Below are positions 8,882-21,271 of a stretch of 64,000 bases of DNA, in pieces (positions within the stretch are counted from its first letter, which is position 1; the number at the start of each line of letters is the position of its first letter). Under the pieces are notes generated by a model that made no database searches, had not been told where the DNA came from, and saw only the letters and a program-made list of their open reading frames with translations. The position numbers and the translations under genes were made by a program. This stretch comes from Rhizobacter terrae (GTDB lineage Bacteria; Pseudomonadota; Gammaproteobacteria; Burkholderiales; Burkholderiaceae_C), in contig NZ_QUSW01000005.1 in the NCBI RefSeq assembly GCF_003852895.1, positions 434,001-498,000 of the forward strand. The letters run 5' to 3'.

Positions 8882-10188
8882 AGCTTCGCGCTCTTCTCGA
8901 ATCGCTCCAGTTGCTCATTGCCGCGCTGCACGGCCGTATCCAGGCCTTCCTTGGGCGACTTCTTGCCGCTCCAGACGTTCTCGAGCTCCTCGTCGATGAT
9001 GGTGCGGATCTGCACGAAGTTTCCGAGGCGCACGCCGCGTGACTTCTCGGTCGTCTTGCGGATCATCTGCGTCACCGCCACGTCGGTGCCCGGGTTCTGC
9101 TTGTAGAAGCCCGCCTTCTCGGTCAGCTCGTACGAGGCCTTGGTGACCGGCAGGTAGCCGGTGCGCTGGTGGCTGGCAGCGGCCACTTCAGGACGCGACA
9201 GGTAGCTGAAGAACTGCGCCACGCCCTTGTACTCGGCCGGCTTCTTGCCCGCCATGACCCACAGGCTCGCGCCGCCGATCACGGTGTTCTGCGGTGCGCC
9301 GGGCACGTCGGGGTAGTAGGGCAGCGAAGAGATGCCGTAGCTGAACTTGGCGTTGCGCTTGAGGTTGCCGTACAGGCCGGAGGAGCCGGTGTACATCGCG
9401 CATTCACCCGACACGAAGTTCGCATCCGGTGCATTGGCGCGGCCCTTGTAGATGAACAGGCCCTGCTTGGCCATGTTGGCCAGGTTCTCGATGTGGCGCA
9501 GATGCAGCGGCGAGTTGATCGCCAGTCGGGCATTGGTCCCGCTGAAGCCGTTGTTCTGCGTGGCGAACAGGGTGTTGTGCCAGGTGGAGAAGCTCTCCAG
9601 CTGCGTCCAGCTCATCCAGCTCGTGGAGAAGGGGCACTTGTGACCCGAGGCCTTGAGCTTGGCGGCGGCCAGGGCCACTTCGGGCCAGGTGGTGGGCGCC
9701 TTGTCTTCCAGGCCGGCCGCCTTGAAGGCGTCCTTGTTGTAGTAGAAGACCGTCGTCGAGCTGTTGAAGGGGAAGCTCAGCATCTGGCCGTTGGGCGCGG
9801 TGTAGTAGCCGGCCACGGCGGGAACGTAGACGCTGGGGTCGAACTTCTCGCCGCCGTCCTTCATCACCTGGGCCACCGGCACGATGGCGCCCTTGCTGGC
9901 CATCATGGTGGCGGTGCCCACTTCGAACACCTGCAGGATGTGCGGTGCGTTGCCCGCACGGAACGCGGCGATGGCCGCGGTCATGGATTCGTCGTAGGTG
10001 CCCTTGAAGGTGGGCACGATCTTGTATTCCTTCTGGCTGGCGTTGAAATCCTTGGCAAGGTCATTGACCCATTCGCCCAGGGCGCCGCCCATGGCATGCC
10101 ACCACTGGATTTCGACCTGGGCCTGTGCAGGTGAACTGAACGCTGCGGCCAGGGCAAGAGCTGCAAGAGCGAGAGACTTGTTCTTCAT
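8878..10188 (-). CDS. ugpB: sn-glycerol-3-phosphate-binding periplasmic protein UgpB
   Basis: This is the periplasmic receptor (436 residues) of the Ugp importer. A signal peptide ([22 protein letters not shown]) precedes [12 protein letters not shown], the typical UgpB N-terminus of the mature protein. [28 protein letters not shown] and [11 protein letters not shown] match UgpB substrate-pocket segments. As first gene of the operon it presumably follows the promoter, in the 331 bp before the divergent FAD oxidoreductase. In E. coli ugp is PhoB-controlled; only a weak half-site, CTGTCAC on the minus strand near 10250, is visible here. Confidence 0.95.
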   Translation of the reverse strand: MKNKSLALAALALAAAFSSPAQAQVEIQWWHAMGGALGEWVNDLAKDFNASQKEYKIVPTFKGTYDESMTAAIAAFRAGNAPHILQVFEVGTATMMASKGAIVPVAQVMKDGGEKFDPSVYVPAVAGYYTAPNGQMLSFPFNSSTTVFYYNKDAFKAAGLEDKAPTTWPEVALAAAKLKASGHKCPFSTSWMSWTQLESFSTWHNTLFATQNNGFSGTNARLAINSPLHLRHIENLANMAKQGLFIYKGRANAPDANFVSGECAMYTGSSGLYGNLKRNAKFSYGISSLPYYPDVPGAPQNTVIGGASLWVMAGKKPAEYKGVAQFFSYLSRPEVAAASHQRTGYLPVTKASYELTEKAGFYKQNPGTDVAVTQMIRKTTEKSRGVRLGNFVQIRTIIDEELENVWSGKKSPKEGLDTAVQRGNEQLERFEKSAKL

Positions 10189-10519
10189 GAGGACTCCATG
10201 TGTGTGGGACGGTTCGTGGCCGGCCCGCGACTTTGCGTCGATCGTGTGACAGGCGTGTTTATCAAGGGGCCTTCACGTGCGGCAACCGGGTATACCCCGC
10301 TGGGAATATTGCCCTCGCACCAAACTGCAGCCTGCCGCATTGGCAGAGGTCCGGCTTTGGAGGGCCTTACCCAACCGAGGGAAAACACGGTGTGGGGTAC
10401 CATTCACCCTCAAGTGCTGAGAGTCGAGAGCCCACCAGCCGCTTCGCTCCTGCCCCGAGGGGCGCTGCCCGCACCACGGGCGGTTCGGCGGACGACCTGA
10501 ACCCTCTCGCGAACATCCG
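10189..10519. other. Divergent intergenic region between ugpB and the FAD/Fe-S oxidoreductase
   Basis: These 331 bp must hold the promoters for the ugp operon (minus) and the oxidoreductase gene (plus). No clear sigma70 pair or complete Pho box can be pointed out. A short relative of the R1/R2 repeat head (CCACCAGCCGCTTCGCTCC, then TGCCCCGAGGGGCGC) lies at 10432-10465, just upstream of the oxidoreductase gene. No protein-like reading frame is seen. Confidence 0.5.
10429..10478 (+). repeat. Partial relative of the R1/R2 intergenic repeat
   Basis: The sequence AGCCCACCAGCCGCTTCGC followed by TCCTGCCCCGAGGGGCG resembles the head of R1 (AGCCCCCCAGTCGCTGACGC then TCCTGCCCCAGGGGCC). Similarity fades after about 45 bp. 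It is upstream of a gene rather than after a stop codon, unlike the other copies. Confidence 0.45.
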
Positions 10520-13500
10520 ATGAACGCACCCGCCACCCTGAACGAGATTGCCGGCGCCGCCGCGCTGGCCCACGGCGCGCCCCGTCTGCGCGAGATTCCG
10601 TACAACTACACCTCGTTTTCCGATCGCGAGATCGTGATCAGGCTGCTGGGCTCCCGTTCCTGGGAGGTCCTGAACAAGCTGCGCGAGGAGCGCCAGACCG
10701 GCCGGTCGGCCCGCATGCTCTATGAGGTGCTGGGCGACATCTGGGTGGTCCAGCGCAACCCGTACCTGCAAGACGACATGCTGGACAACCCGCGTCGTCG
10801 TGCGCTGCTCATCGAGGCGCTGCACCACCGGCTGCACGAGATCGAGAAGCGCCGCACGCCACAGGCCGATGCCGAGCGCGACCGAAACGTCGGTGAACTG
10901 CTCAAGGCGGCCTCCGGCGCGGTCGAGTCCTTCGCCGCGCAGTTCCGCGACACCTACGACCTGCGCAAGCGGGCCACCAAGGTGCTGGGCAAGCACACGG
11001 CCAAGGACAACATCAAGTTCGATGGCCTGAGCCGCGTCTCGCACGTCACCGACGCCACCGACTGGCGCGTCGAATATCCCTTCGTCGTGCTCACGCCCGA
11101 CACCGAGGCCGAGATGGCGGGCCTCGTGGCCGCCTGCATCGAGCTGGGCCTGACCATCATCCCGCGTGGGGGCGGCACGGGCTACACCGGCGGCGCGGTG
11201 CCGCTGACCTGGAAGAGCGCGGTCATCAACACCGAGAAGCTCGAGGCCATGACGGCCGTCGAGATGAAGACCTTGCCTGGCCTGGACCGCGAGGTCGCCA
11301 CCATCTGGACCGAGGCCGGAGTCGTCACCCAGCGCGTGGCTGACACCGCCGAGCGTGCCGGCTTCGTCTTCGCCGTGGACCCGACCTCGGCCGAGGCCTC
11401 CTGCGTGGGCGGCAACGTCGCCATGAACGCGGGTGGCAAGAAGGCCGTGCTCTGGGGCACGGCGCTGGACAACCTCGCCTCCTGGCGCATGGTGACGCCC
11501 GAGGCCAAGTGGCTGGAGGTGATCCGCATCAACCACAACATGGGCAAGATCCATGACGTGGAGGTGGCGACCTTCGAGCTGCGCTACTACGACGCCAGCG
11601 GCAAGACCCTGGAGCGCACCGAGACGCTGGAAGTGCCCGGCCGCGTGTTCCGCAAGGAAGGCCTGGGCAAGGACGTCACCGACAAGTTCCTCGCCGGCCT
11701 GCCCGGCATCCAGAAGGAAGGCTGCGACGGACTGATCACCAGCTGCCGCTGGGTGGTGCACAAGATGCCCGCCCACACCCGCACGGTGTGCCTGGAGTTC
11801 TTCGGCAACGCGAAGGATGCGGTGCCCTCGATCGTCGAGATCAAGGACTTCATGTTCGCCGAGGCGAAGGCGGGCGGCGCCATCCTCGCGGGCCTGGAGC
11901 ACCTGGACGACCGCTACCTGCGTGCGGTGGGCTATGCCACCAAGAGCAAGCGCGGCACGCTGCCCAAGATGGTGCTGGTGGGCGACATCGCCGGCAACGA
12001 CGCCGACGTGGTGGCGCGTGCCACCAGCGAGGTCATCCGCATCGCCAACAGCCGCTCGGGCGAAGGCTTCGTCGCGGTGAGCGCCGAGGCGCGCAAGAAG
12101 TTCTGGCTGGACCGCAAGCGCACGGCCGCCATCAGCAAGCACACGAACGCGTTCAAGGTGAACGAGGACGTGGTGATCCCGCTGCCGCGCATGGGCGAGT
12201 ACACCGAGGGCATCGAGCGCATCAACATCGAGCTGAGCCTGCGCAACAAGATCGCGCTGGCCGACCGGCTGGAGGAGTTCTTCCTCGGCGGCAACCTGCC
12301 GCTGGGCAAGGGCGACGACGCGAGCGAGATTCCCGCGGCCGAACTGCTGGAAGACCGCGTGCAGCAGGCGCTGGCCGTGGTGCGCGAAGTGCGCGGCCTG
12401 TGGCAGCAGTGGATGACGCAGCTGGACGTGGTGCAGGCCGACACCGGCCGCACGTTCTTCACCGACCTGCAGGACCACACCCTGCGCGCGTCGTGGAAGA
12501 CGCAGATCCGCGCTGTGCTGCAACAGATCTTCTCGGGTGCTGCGCTGTCGGCCATCGTCGACGAGGCCCAGAAGATCCACAAGGAAGTGCTGCGCGGCCG
12601 TGTGTGGGTGGCGCTGCACATGCACGCCGGCGACGGCAACGTGCACACCAACATCCCGGTCAACAGCGACAACTACGAGATGCTGCAGACGGCGCACGAG
12701 GCCGTGGCGCGCATCATGAAGCTGGCGCGTTCGCTGGACGGTGTGATCAGCGGCGAGCACGGCATCGGCATCACCAAGCTCGAATTCCTCACCGATGAGG
12801 AGCTGGCCAACTTCACCGCCTACAAGCAGCGCGTGGACCCCGAGGGCCGCTTCAACAAGGGCAAGCTGCTGCGTGATGCGACCTTCGACGGCGCGCTGTT
12901 CAAGGCCGACCTCACCAACGCCTACACGCCCAGCTTCGGGCTGATGGGGCACGAGTCGCTGATCATGCAGCAAAGCGACATCGGCGAGATCGCCAACTCG
13001 GTGAAGGACTGCCTGCGCTGCGGCAAGTGCAAGCCGGTGTGTGCCACCCACGTGCCGCGCGCCAACCTGCTGTACAGCCCGCGCAACAAGATCCTGGCCA
13101 CCTCGCTGCTGGTGGAAGCCTTCCTCTACGAAGAGCAGACGCGCCGCGGCGTGTCCATCAAGCACTGGGAAGAGTTCGAGGACGTGGCCGACCACTGCAC
13201 GGTGTGCCACAAGTGCCTGTCGCCCTGCCCGGTGAAGATCGACTTCGGCGATGTGTCCATGAACATGCGCAACCTCTTGCGCAAGATGGGCAAGAAGAGC
13301 TTCCGCCCCGGCAACAAGATGGCGATGATGATGCTCAACGCCACCAACCCCGAGACCATCAAGCTGCTGCGCACGGCGATGGTGGACGTGGGCTTCCGGG
13401 CCCAGCGCGCGGCCAACACGCTGCTGCGCGGCTTGGCGAACAAGCAGACGGCGGCGCCCCCGTCGTCGGTGGGCACGGCTCCGATCAAGGAGCAGGTGAT

Positions 13501-14431
13501 CCACTTCATCAACAAGAAACTGCCGGGCGGCCTGCCCAAGAAGACGGCGCGCGCGCTCCTGGACATCGAGGACAAGAACTACGTCCCCATCATCCGCGAC
13601 CCGAAGAAGACGACCTCCGACACCGAAGCCGTCTTCTACTTCCCGGGATGCGGCTCGGAGCGCCTCTTCTCGCAGGTGGGCCTGGCCACGCAGGCGATGC
13701 TCTGGCACGCCGGTGTGCAGACCGTGCTGCCGCCGGGCTACCTGTGCTGCGGCTACCCGCAGAAGGGCTCGGGCCAGTTCGACAAGGCCGAGAAGATCAT
13801 CACCGACAACCGGGTGCTGTTCCACCGCGTGGCCAACACGCTCAACTACCTGGACATCAAGACCGTGGTGGTGAGCTGCGGCACCTGCTACGACCAGCTC
13901 CAGGGCTACCAGTTCGACAAGATCTTCCCGGGCTGCCGCATCGTGGACATCCACGAGTACCTGCTGGAAAAGGGCATCACCCTGCAGCCCGGCCAGGGCG
14001 CGGGCGGCTACCTGTACCACGACCCCTGCCACACGCCGATGAAGCAGCAGGAGCCGATGAAGACGGTCAAGGCGCTGGTGGGCGACAACGTGCGCAAGAG
14101 CGAGCGCTGCTGCGGCGAGAGCGGCACCCTGGGCGTGACGCGGCCGGACATCTCCACGCAGGTGCGCTTCCGCAAGGAAGAAGAGTTGCGCAAGGATGAA
14201 GCCGCCCTGCGCGCCACCGGCGGCGTGCCCGAGAAGGGGCCGGTGAAGATCCTGACCTCCTGCCCGAGCTGCCTGCAGGGCCTGTCGCGCTACACCGGCG
14301 ACCTGAACAACGGGCTGCTGGAGGCAGACTACATCGTCGTGGAGATGGCCAACCAGATCCTCGGGGAGGACTGGATGCCGGAATACGTCGAGCGCGCCAA
14401 CGCGGGCGGCATCGAGCGAGTCCTCGTCTGA
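10520..14431 (+). CDS. Large FAD/FMN-binding and Fe-S oxidoreductase (D-lactate dehydrogenase/glycolate oxidase-like, DUF3683 type)
   Basis: At 1303 residues this fuses parts that are usually separate. Residues ~1-190 are a N-terminal helical region (DUF3683-like). FAD_binding_4 starts near 195, with [15 protein letters not shown] around 214 and [20 protein letters not shown] around 290. The FAD-oxidase C domain spans ~560-760 ([20 protein letters not shown]). A ferredoxin-like domain has two 4Fe-4S motifs, [11 protein letters not shown] (~831) and [12 protein letters not shown] (~893). Two CCG repeats ([11 protein letters not shown] ~1075, SCGTC ~1120, [10 protein letters not shown] ~1197) close it, like GlpC/GlcF. 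It probably oxidises a 2-hydroxyacid (D-lactate or glycolate type) and passes electrons to quinones. The exact substrate is an inference. Such fused proteins are common in Burkholderiales. Confidence 0.88.
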   Translation: MNAPATLNEIAGAAALAHGAPRLREIPYNYTSFSDREIVIRLLGSRSWEVLNKLREERQTGRSARMLYEVLGDIWVVQRNPYLQDDMLDNPRRRALLIEALHHRLHEIEKRRTPQADAERDRNVGELLKAASGAVESFAAQFRDTYDLRKRATKVLGKHTAKDNIKFDGLSRVSHVTDATDWRVEYPFVVLTPDTEAEMAGLVAACIELGLTIIPRGGGTGYTGGAVPLTWKSAVINTEKLEAMTAVEMKTLPGLDREVATIWTEAGVVTQRVADTAERAGFVFAVDPTSAEASCVGGNVAMNAGGKKAVLWGTALDNLASWRMVTPEAKWLEVIRINHNMGKIHDVEVATFELRYYDASGKTLERTETLEVPGRVFRKEGLGKDVTDKFLAGLPGIQKEGCDGLITSCRWVVHKMPAHTRTVCLEFFGNAKDAVPSIVEIKDFMFAEAKAGGAILAGLEHLDDRYLRAVGYATKSKRGTLPKMVLVGDIAGNDADVVARATSEVIRIANSRSGEGFVAVSAEARKKFWLDRKRTAAISKHTNAFKVNEDVVIPLPRMGEYTEGIERINIELSLRNKIALADRLEEFFLGGNLPLGKGDDASEIPAAELLEDRVQQALAVVREVRGLWQQWMTQLDVVQADTGRTFFTDLQDHTLRASWKTQIRAVLQQIFSGAALSAIVDEAQKIHKEVLRGRVWVALHMHAGDGNVHTNIPVNSDNYEMLQTAHEAVARIMKLARSLDGVISGEHGIGITKLEFLTDEELANFTAYKQRVDPEGRFNKGKLLRDATFDGALFKADLTNAYTPSFGLMGHESLIMQQSDIGEIANSVKDCLRCGKCKPVCATHVPRANLLYSPRNKILATSLLVEAFLYEEQTRRGVSIKHWEEFEDVADHCTVCHKCLSPCPVKIDFGDVSMNMRNLLRKMGKKSFRPGNKMAMMMLNATNPETIKLLRTAMVDVGFRAQRAANTLLRGLANKQTAAPPSSVGTAPIKEQVIHFINKKLPGGLPKKTARALLDIEDKNYVPIIRDPKKTTSDTEAVFYFPGCGSERLFSQVGLATQAMLWHAGVQTVLPPGYLCCGYPQKGSGQFDKAEKIITDNRVLFHRVANTLNYLDIKTVVVSCGTCYDQLQGYQFDKIFPGCRIVDIHEYLLEKGITLQPGQGAGGYLYHDPCHTPMKQQEPMKTVKALVGDNVRKSERCCGESGTLGVTRPDISTQVRFRKEEELRKDEAALRATGGVPEKGPVKILTSCPSCLQGLSRYTGDLNNGLLEADYIVVEMANQILGEDWMPEYVERANAGGIERVLV

Positions 14432-14466
14432 TCACGGTGGGATCGACCATTACAATCGGACCCACC

Positions 14467-14730
14467 ATGGCCGACCCCACCCCCGCCGAAGTCCAGCGCT
14501 ACATCGCGCAAGGGCTGCCCTGCGAGCACCTCGAAGTCGAGGGCGATGGTCGCCACTTCTTCGCGACCATCGTGTCGTCCGAATTCGAGGGCGCGAGCCG
14601 CGTGGCGCGCCACCAGAAGGTCTACCGGGCCCTGGGCGATAGAATGCGTGAGCAAATCCACGCCTTGTCGATGAAGACGCTGACCCCGGCCGAGTGGGCA
14701 ACCGCCGCGGCCGCCACCCACCACCACTGA
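14467..14730 (+). CDS. BolA/IbaG family iron-sulfur metabolism protein
   Basis: This 87-residue protein has the BolA fold: an N-terminal helix (PAEVQRYIAQGLPCEHLEV), a central DGRHFFATIVSSEFEG strand region, the KVYRALGDRM helix with VARHQ before it, and a final helix. The conserved His in RHQKVYRAL and the Cys in GLPCEHLEVEG fit the IbaG/YrbA branch, which pairs with monothiol glutaredoxins and handles Fe-S clusters. The ATG at 14467 was chosen over an upstream in-frame start at 14437. It sits just before murA, where ibaG also lies in E. coli, which supports the branch. The His-rich end (THHH) is unusual but short. Confidence 0.88.
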   Translation: MADPTPAEVQRYIAQGLPCEHLEVEGDGRHFFATIVSSEFEGASRVARHQKVYRALGDRMREQIHALSMKTLTPAEWATAAAATHHH

Positions 14731-14814
14731 CAACCGCCGCAGTGTTCACTGCGGCTGGCGAGCCTGCGCCAGCAGGTTTGGTGGCCGCGATGGGCATGGG
14801 CAAAGAAGACGCTC

Positions 14815-16086
<1,272 letters not shown>

Positions 16087-16087
16087 A

Positions 16088-16158
16088 CAACCCCCAAGCT
16101 CACATCCGTTCGCTGCCCCCCGAGGGCGCGCGCGCCTCCTTTGAGGCGGCTCGGCAGG
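16088..16158 (+). repeat. Short relative of the post-stop intergenic repeat, between murA and hisG
   Basis: ACAACCCCCAAGCTCACATC followed by CGTTCGCTGCCCCCCGAGGGCGC begins two bases after the murA stop codon. The pyrimidine-rich head and the CCCCCCGAGGGCGC core resemble those of R1/R2, and GCCGCCTC/GAGGCGGC pairing follows at about 16134-16150. The 3' end merges into the hisG ribosome-binding site (AGGAGG). Confidence 0.5.
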
Positions 16159-16165
16159 AGGCGCG

Positions 16166-16804
16166 ATGATTACTCTTGCCCTGTCCAAAGGACGCATCTT
16201 CGACGAGACCCTGCCGCTGCTGAAGGCGGCCGGCATCGAGGTCAGCGAAGACCCCGAGAAGTCCCGCAAGCTCATCATCGGCACCAGCAACCCCGAAGTG
16301 CGCCTCGTGCTCGTGCGCGCCACCGACGTGCCGACCTACGTGCAGTACGGCGGCGCCGACCTCGGCATCACCGGCAAGGACACGCTGTACGAGCACGGCG
16401 GCGCCGGCATGTACCAGCCACTGGACCTGAAGATCGCGCGCTGCCGCATGAGCGTGGCCGTGCGGGCGGACTTCGACTACGAAGCCGCGGTGAAGCAAGG
16501 CTCGCGCATCCGCGTGGCCACGAAGTTCACCACCATCGCCAGCGAACATTTCGCCAACAAGGGCGTCCACGTCGACCTGATCAAGCTGTACGGGTCCATG
16601 GAGCTCGCGCCGCTGACCGGACTGGCCGACGCCATCGTCGACCTCGTCTCCACCGGCTCCACCTTGAAGGCCAACCACCTCGTCGAGGTCGAGAAGATCA
16701 TGGAGATTTCCTCGCGCCTCGTCGTGAACCAGGCCGCGCTGAAGTTGAAGCGCGAACCCATCCGCAACATCATCGATTCATTCGCCAAAGCCATCGCATC
16801 ATGA
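16166..16804 (+). CDS. hisG: ATP phosphoribosyltransferase catalytic subunit HisG (short form)
   Basis: HisG joins ATP and PRPP in the first step of histidine synthesis. At 212 residues it is the short form that lacks the C-terminal ACT-like regulatory domain. Such HisG proteins work in complex with HisZ, a histidyl-tRNA synthetase paralogue, which must be encoded outside this window. [18 protein letters not shown] is the typical N-terminus and [14 protein letters not shown] is the PRPP-binding loop. AGGAGG lies 9 bases upstream. The stop overlaps the hisD start (ATGA). Confidence 0.97.
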   Translation: MITLALSKGRIFDETLPLLKAAGIEVSEDPEKSRKLIIGTSNPEVRLVLVRATDVPTYVQYGGADLGITGKDTLYEHGGAGMYQPLDLKIARCRMSVAVRADFDYEAAVKQGSRIRVATKFTTIASEHFANKGVHVDLIKLYGSMELAPLTGLADAIVDLVSTGSTLKANHLVEVEKIMEISSRLVVNQAALKLKREPIRNIIDSFAKAIAS

Positions 16805-18123
16805 GCACCAATCTCCGCATCCTCGCCACCACTGCTGCCGACTTCGACACGTCGTTCCAGCATGTGCTGCATTGGAGTGCGGAGCAGGATCATGCGATCG
16901 AGGAGCGCGTGGGCAGCATCCTCGCCGACGTGCAGGCACGCGGCGACGAAGCCGTGCTCGAGTACACCCAGCGCTTCGATGGCGTCGATGCGCCCAGCGT
17001 GTCTGCACTGGAGATCAGCCAGGCCGAGCTGCAAGCCGCGCTGGCATCCATTCCCGCGAAGCAGCGCGCCGCGCTTGAAGCCGCCGCCCGCCGGGTGCGC
17101 AGCTACCACGAGCGCCAGCTCGAAGCCTGCGGCCGCTCGTGGAGCTACCGCGACGAGGACGGCACGCTGCTGGGCCAGAAAGTCACGCCGCTGGACCGAG
17201 TGGGCATCTACGTGCCCGGCGGCAAGGCGGCCTATCCGTCCAGCGTGCTGATGAATGCCCTGCCGGCCAAGGTGGCCGGCGTAGGCGAGATCATCATGGT
17301 CGTGCCCACGCCGCGAGGCGAGCGCAATGCGCTGGTGCTGGCTGCCGCGGCGGTCGCCGGCGTGGATCGCGCCTTCACGGTGGGCGGTGCGCAGGCGGTT
17401 GCTGCGCTCGCCTACGGCACGAAGACCATTCCGTCGGTCGACAAGATCACCGGCCCCGGCAACGCCTACGTGGCCAGCGCCAAGCGCCGCGTGTTCGGCA
17501 AGGTGGGCATCGACATGATCGCCGGGCCCAGCGAGATCCTCGTGCTGGCCGACGGCTCCACGCCGCCCGACTGGGTTGCGATGGACCTCTTCAGCCAGGC
17601 CGAGCATGACGAACTCGCGCAAAGCATCCTGCTGTGTCCGGATCGCGGCTACATCGATCGCGTGAAGGAAGCCATCGACCGCCTCCTGCCCGACATGCCG
17701 CGCAAGGACGTGATCCGCGCCTCGCTGGAAGGGCGTGGTGCACTCATCCACACCCGCAGCATGGAAGAAGCCTGCGAGATCAGCAACCGCATCGCGCCCG
17801 AGCACCTGGAGGTGAGCGCCCGCGAGCCGCACCGCTACGAGCCGCTGCTGCGCCATGCCGGCGCCATCTTCCTGGGCGCCTACACCAGTGAAAGCCTGGG
17901 TGACTACTGTGCCGGGCCCAACCACGTGCTGCCGACTTCTGGTACCTGCCGCTTCTCCTCGCCGCTTGGCGTGTATGACTTCCAGAAGCGATCGAGCCTG
18001 ATCGAGGTGAGCGAGGCGGGTGCCCAGGTGCTGGGGCCGATCGCTGCTGAATTGGCCTATGGCGAAGGCTTGCAAGCCCACGCCCGTGCTGCTGAACTTC
18101 GCTTGAAAGGAACCGCGCAATGA
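16801..18123 (+). CDS. hisD: Histidinol dehydrogenase HisD
   Basis: HisD oxidises L-histidinol to histidine in two NAD-dependent steps and needs zinc. The 440 residues start at the ATG overlapping the hisG stop; an in-frame opening further upstream is only a shadow of hisG. Conserved segments include [50 protein letters not shown] (Zn ligands) and APEHLEV. It overlaps hisC by four bases, so the his genes are translationally coupled. Confidence 0.98.
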   Translation: MSTNLRILATTAADFDTSFQHVLHWSAEQDHAIEERVGSILADVQARGDEAVLEYTQRFDGVDAPSVSALEISQAELQAALASIPAKQRAALEAAARRVRSYHERQLEACGRSWSYRDEDGTLLGQKVTPLDRVGIYVPGGKAAYPSSVLMNALPAKVAGVGEIIMVVPTPRGERNALVLAAAAVAGVDRAFTVGGAQAVAALAYGTKTIPSVDKITGPGNAYVASAKRRVFGKVGIDMIAGPSEILVLADGSTPPDWVAMDLFSQAEHDELAQSILLCPDRGYIDRVKEAIDRLLPDMPRKDVIRASLEGRGALIHTRSMEEACEISNRIAPEHLEVSAREPHRYEPLLRHAGAIFLGAYTSESLGDYCAGPNHVLPTSGTCRFSSPLGVYDFQKRSSLIEVSEAGAQVLGPIAAELAYGEGLQAHARAAELRLKGTAQ

Positions 18124-19199
18124 GCGCCGCACTGGAACAACGGATGAAGAAGGTCATTCGCCAGGACATCCAGTCCATGCACGGCTATGCGGTGCAGCCC
18201 TCGGCGGGCATGGTGAAGATCGACACCATGGAAAACCCGTTCCTGCTGCCGGCCCACCTGCGCAAGCAACTGGGCGAGCGGCTGGCGGAGCTGGCGCTCA
18301 ACCGCTACCCGGCCGAGCGCAGCGACGTGCTGCGCGCCGAGTTGGCGAAGCACGCGCTGATGCCCGAAGGCTGCGACATCATGCTGGGCAACGGCTCGGA
18401 CGAGCTGATCTCGCTGCTCACGCTCGCTTGCGACGTGCCGGGCGCGACGGTGATCGCGCCGCTGCCGGGCTTCGTCATGTACCAGATGTCCGCCGAGCTG
18501 CAGGGCCTGAAGTTCGTGGGCGTGCCGCTGACCGACCGTTTCGAGCTGGACCTGCCGGCCATGCTCGCCGCGGTGAAGGAGCACCAGCCCTCGCTGGTCT
18601 ACCTGGCCTACCCGAACAACCCGACCGCCAACCTCTGGAACGACGCGGCGGTGGACGCCATCATCGAAGCCGCACCGGGCCTCGTGGTGATGGACGAGGC
18701 CTACCAGCCCTTCGCCGCACGTGATTCGCTGGAGCGCCTCAAGCGCCACGAGCACGTGCTGCTCATGCGCACCATGAGCAAGTTCGGCCTGGCGGGCGTG
18801 CGCATCGGCTACCTCATCGGCCGCAAGCCGATCATCAAGGAAGTCGACAAGCTGCGTCCGCCCTTCAACATCAGCGTGCTGAACTGCGAGGCGGCGCTGT
18901 TCGCGCTGGAGCACGTGGACGAGTACGCGAAGCAGGCCGCCACGATCCGTGCCGAACGCGAGAAGATCCAGGGCTGGCTGCGCGAGCTGCCCGACGTCAC
19001 GCCTTTCACTAGCGATGCCAACATGATCCTCGCCCGCGTGCCCGACTCGAAGGCCACCTTCGAGGGCATGAAGGCACGGGGCGTGCTTGTGAAGAACGTG
19101 GCGTTCGTGCACCCTTTGCTGAAGAATTGCCTGCGCATCACGGTGGGAACACCGGATGAAAACCTGAAGATGATCGACGCCCTGAAGGCGAGCCTGTGA
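18120..19199 (+). CDS. hisC: Histidinol-phosphate aminotransferase HisC
   Basis: This PLP enzyme converts imidazole-acetol phosphate and glutamate to histidinol phosphate. It has 359 residues of fold-type I. NPTANLWN lies before the PLP region; MDEAYQPFA holds the Asp that pairs with the pyridine nitrogen; [16 protein letters not shown] contains the Schiff-base Lys and the Arg of the phosphate cup. The start overlaps hisD by ATGA and the end overlaps the hisB start by one base. Confidence 0.97.
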   Translation: MSAALEQRMKKVIRQDIQSMHGYAVQPSAGMVKIDTMENPFLLPAHLRKQLGERLAELALNRYPAERSDVLRAELAKHALMPEGCDIMLGNGSDELISLLTLACDVPGATVIAPLPGFVMYQMSAELQGLKFVGVPLTDRFELDLPAMLAAVKEHQPSLVYLAYPNNPTANLWNDAAVDAIIEAAPGLVVMDEAYQPFAARDSLERLKRHEHVLLMRTMSKFGLAGVRIGYLIGRKPIIKEVDKLRPPFNISVLNCEAALFALEHVDEYAKQAATIRAEREKIQGWLRELPDVTPFTSDANMILARVPDSKATFEGMKARGVLVKNVAFVHPLLKNCLRITVGTPDENLKMIDALKASL

Positions 19200-19795
19200 T
19201 GAGTACCGAACGCAAAGCTGAAGTCGTCCGCAACACCGCCGAGACGCAGATCCGCGTTGCCCTGAACCTGGACGGCACGGGTGCCGCGAAGTTCGTGACG
19301 GGCATCGGCTTTTTCGACCACATGCTCGACCAGATCGCGCGCCACGGGCTCATCGACCTGGACATCGACTGCAAGGGCGACCTGCACATCGACGGCCACC
19401 ACACGGTGGAAGACGTGGGCATCACCTTCGGCCAGGCGATGGCCAAGGCCGTGGGCGACAAGAAGGGCCTGCGCCGCTACGGCCATGCCTACGTGCCGCT
19501 GGACGAGGCGCTGTCGCGGGTGGTCATCGACTTCTCCGGCCGCCCCGGCCTGCACATGCGGGTGAACTTCAAGAGCGGCATGATCGGCCAGCTCGACACC
19601 CAGCTCGTCTATGAGTTCTTCCAGGGCTTCTCGAACCATGCCGGCGTGACGCTGCACATCGACAACCTGCACGGCGAGAACGCGCACCACCAGTGCGAGA
19701 CCATCTTCAAGGCCTTCGCGCGGGCGCTGCGCATGGCGCTGGAAATCGATCCGCGGGCTTCCGGGGTCATCCCGTCCACGAAGGGAAGCCTGTAG
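19199..19795 (+). CDS. hisB: Imidazoleglycerol-phosphate dehydratase HisB
   Basis: This is the monofunctional dehydratase (198 residues), without the phosphatase domain found fused in enterobacteria; histidinol-phosphatase must come from another locus. Two metal-binding histidine motifs are present: [14 protein letters not shown] and [12 protein letters not shown] in the first half, [10 protein letters not shown] and [14 protein letters not shown] in the second half. The ATG at 19199 overlaps the hisC stop by one base (TGATG); a GTG one codon earlier is less likely. Confidence 0.96.
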   Translation: MSTERKAEVVRNTAETQIRVALNLDGTGAAKFVTGIGFFDHMLDQIARHGLIDLDIDCKGDLHIDGHHTVEDVGITFGQAMAKAVGDKKGLRRYGHAYVPLDEALSRVVIDFSGRPGLHMRVNFKSGMIGQLDTQLVYEFFQGFSNHAGVTLHIDNLHGENAHHQCETIFKAFARALRMALEIDPRASGVIPSTKGSL

Positions 19796-19797
19796 CC

Positions 19798-20445
19798 ATG
19801 TCCAGGACCGTCGCCGTCGTCGACTACGGCATGGGCAACCTGCGCTCGGTCTCGCAGGCCGTGATGCACGTGGCCAAGGGCTCGGACGTGGACGTCATCG
19901 TCACCTCCAAGCCCGAGGAGGTCTACGCTGCCGAACGCATCGTGCTGCCCGGGCAGGGAGCCATGCCCGACTGCATGCGCGAACTGCGCGATTCCGGCCT
20001 GCTGGACGCCGTGCTCCACGCCGCTGCCAACAAGCCACTCATGGGTGTGTGCGTGGGCATGCAGATGCTGCTGTCGCACAGCGAGGAAGGGCCCACCGAC
20101 GGGCTGGCCCTCATTCCCGGCGAGGTGAAGCGCTTCCGGCTCGAAGGCCGGCTGCAGCCTGACGGCAGCCGCTACAAGGTGCCGCAGATGGGCTGGAACG
20201 CCGTGATCCAGGCGCAGCCGCACAAGATCTGGGCGGGCGTGCCAGATGGCGCCATGTTCTATTTCGTGCACAGCTTCTACGCCCGCCCGTCCGACGCACG
20301 CCACAGCGCTGGCGAAACCGAGTACGGCGAGCGCTTTACCTGCGCGCTGGCCCGGGATAATATTTTCGCCACCCAGTTTCACCCCGAGAAAAGCGCGGAA
20401 CACGGCCTAGCCTTGTACCGAAACTTCCTTCACTGGACTCCGTGA
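19798..20445 (+). CDS. hisH: Imidazole glycerol phosphate synthase, glutaminase subunit HisH
   Basis: HisH is the class I glutamine amidotransferase that feeds ammonia to HisF (215 residues). The start ATG follows the hisB TAG by two bases. The catalytic Cys nucleophile is in [15 protein letters not shown], and the His-Glu pair is in TQFHPEKS near the C-terminus. [14 protein letters not shown] is the typical N-terminus. In this window the partner HisF is separated from it by hisA and an antisense gene. Confidence 0.97.
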   Translation: MSRTVAVVDYGMGNLRSVSQAVMHVAKGSDVDVIVTSKPEEVYAAERIVLPGQGAMPDCMRELRDSGLLDAVLHAAANKPLMGVCVGMQMLLSHSEEGPTDGLALIPGEVKRFRLEGRLQPDGSRYKVPQMGWNAVIQAQPHKIWAGVPDGAMFYFVHSFYARPSDARHSAGETEYGERFTCALARDNIFATQFHPEKSAEHGLALYRNFLHWTP

Positions 20446-20503
20446 CCAGCACCCATCTGAGCCTTCTCGGGCACTCACTCCCTTACCCACCAGCCCCTCG
20501 GCC

Positions 20504-21247
20504 ATGCTGCTGATTCCCGCGATCGACCTGAAAGACGGCAAGTGCGTCCGCCTGAAACAAGGCGACATGAACGACTCCACCACCTTCGGTGACGATCCTG
20601 CGGCCATCGCACGACGATGGGTCAATGCCGGCGCACGCCGGTTGCACCTGGTCGACCTGAATGGCGCCTTCGCCGGCAAGCCGGTGAACGAGCCGGCGAT
20701 CAAGGCCATCCTGGCCGAAGTGGGTGACGAGATCCCCGTGCAGCTGGGTGGCGGCATCCGCGACCTGGACACCATCGAGCGCTACCTGGACGATGGCCTG
20801 AGTTTCGTCATCATCGGCACCGCCGCGGTGAAGAGCCCGGGCTTCCTGAAGGACGCCTGCAGCGCCTTCGGCGGCCACATCATCGTGGGGCTGGACGCCA
20901 AGGACGGCAAGGTGGCGACGGACGGCTGGAGCAAGCTGACCGGCCACGAGGTGGTCGATTTGGCCCAGAAGTTCGAGGATTACGGCGTCGAGGGCGTGAT
21001 CTACACCGACATCGGGCGCGACGGGATGTTGAGCGGCATCAACATCGACGCGACGGTGAAGCTGGCGCAGTCGCTGTCCATCCCGGTCATCGCCTCGGGC
21101 GGGCTGGGTGGCATCGCGGACATCGAGAAGCTGTGCGCGGTGGCCCACGAAGGCATCGAAGGCGTGATCTGCGGCCGGGCCATCTACACCGGCGACCTCG
21201 ATTTCGCCGGCGCGCAAAAGCGCGCCGACGAGCTCAATGGCGCCTGA
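20504..21247 (+). CDS. hisA: ProFAR isomerase HisA
   Basis: HisA isomerises ProFAR to PRFAR by an Amadori rearrangement on a (beta/alpha)8 barrel (247 residues). [21 protein letters not shown] carries the first catalytic Asp, [12 protein letters not shown] the second; VQLGGGIRD and VIASGGLGG are the two phosphate-binding loops. It lies 58 bp after hisH on the same strand. It is the last gene of the first his block; the next gene on this strand is hisF, 801 bp away. Confidence 0.97.
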   Translation: MLLIPAIDLKDGKCVRLKQGDMNDSTTFGDDPAAIARRWVNAGARRLHLVDLNGAFAGKPVNEPAIKAILAEVGDEIPVQLGGGIRDLDTIERYLDDGLSFVIIGTAAVKSPGFLKDACSAFGGHIIVGLDAKDGKVATDGWSKLTGHEVVDLAQKFEDYGVEGVIYTDIGRDGMLSGINIDATVKLAQSLSIPVIASGGLGGIADIEKLCAVAHEGIEGVICGRAIYTGDLDFAGAQKRADELNGA

Positions 21248-21271
21248 CCCGGTCGTCCTCCCCGAGAAAAC

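Noticed and set aside
10241-10275. Possible Pho box before ugpB (CTGTCAC on the minus strand with CTTGATA upstream)
   Set aside because: The two half-sites are 14 bases apart instead of 11 and the second is a poor match, so a real PhoB box is not supported.
10367-14032. 1221-codon minus-strand open frame opposite the FAD/Fe-S oxidoreductase
   Set aside because: Its composition is typical of antisense frames in high-GC genes (rich in Ala, Val, His, Arg, Gln) with no domain.
21208-21227. Perfect hairpin CGGCGCGC-AAAA-GCGCGCCG near the hisA end
   Set aside because: It lies inside the hisA coding region and has no T-run, so it is not a terminator.
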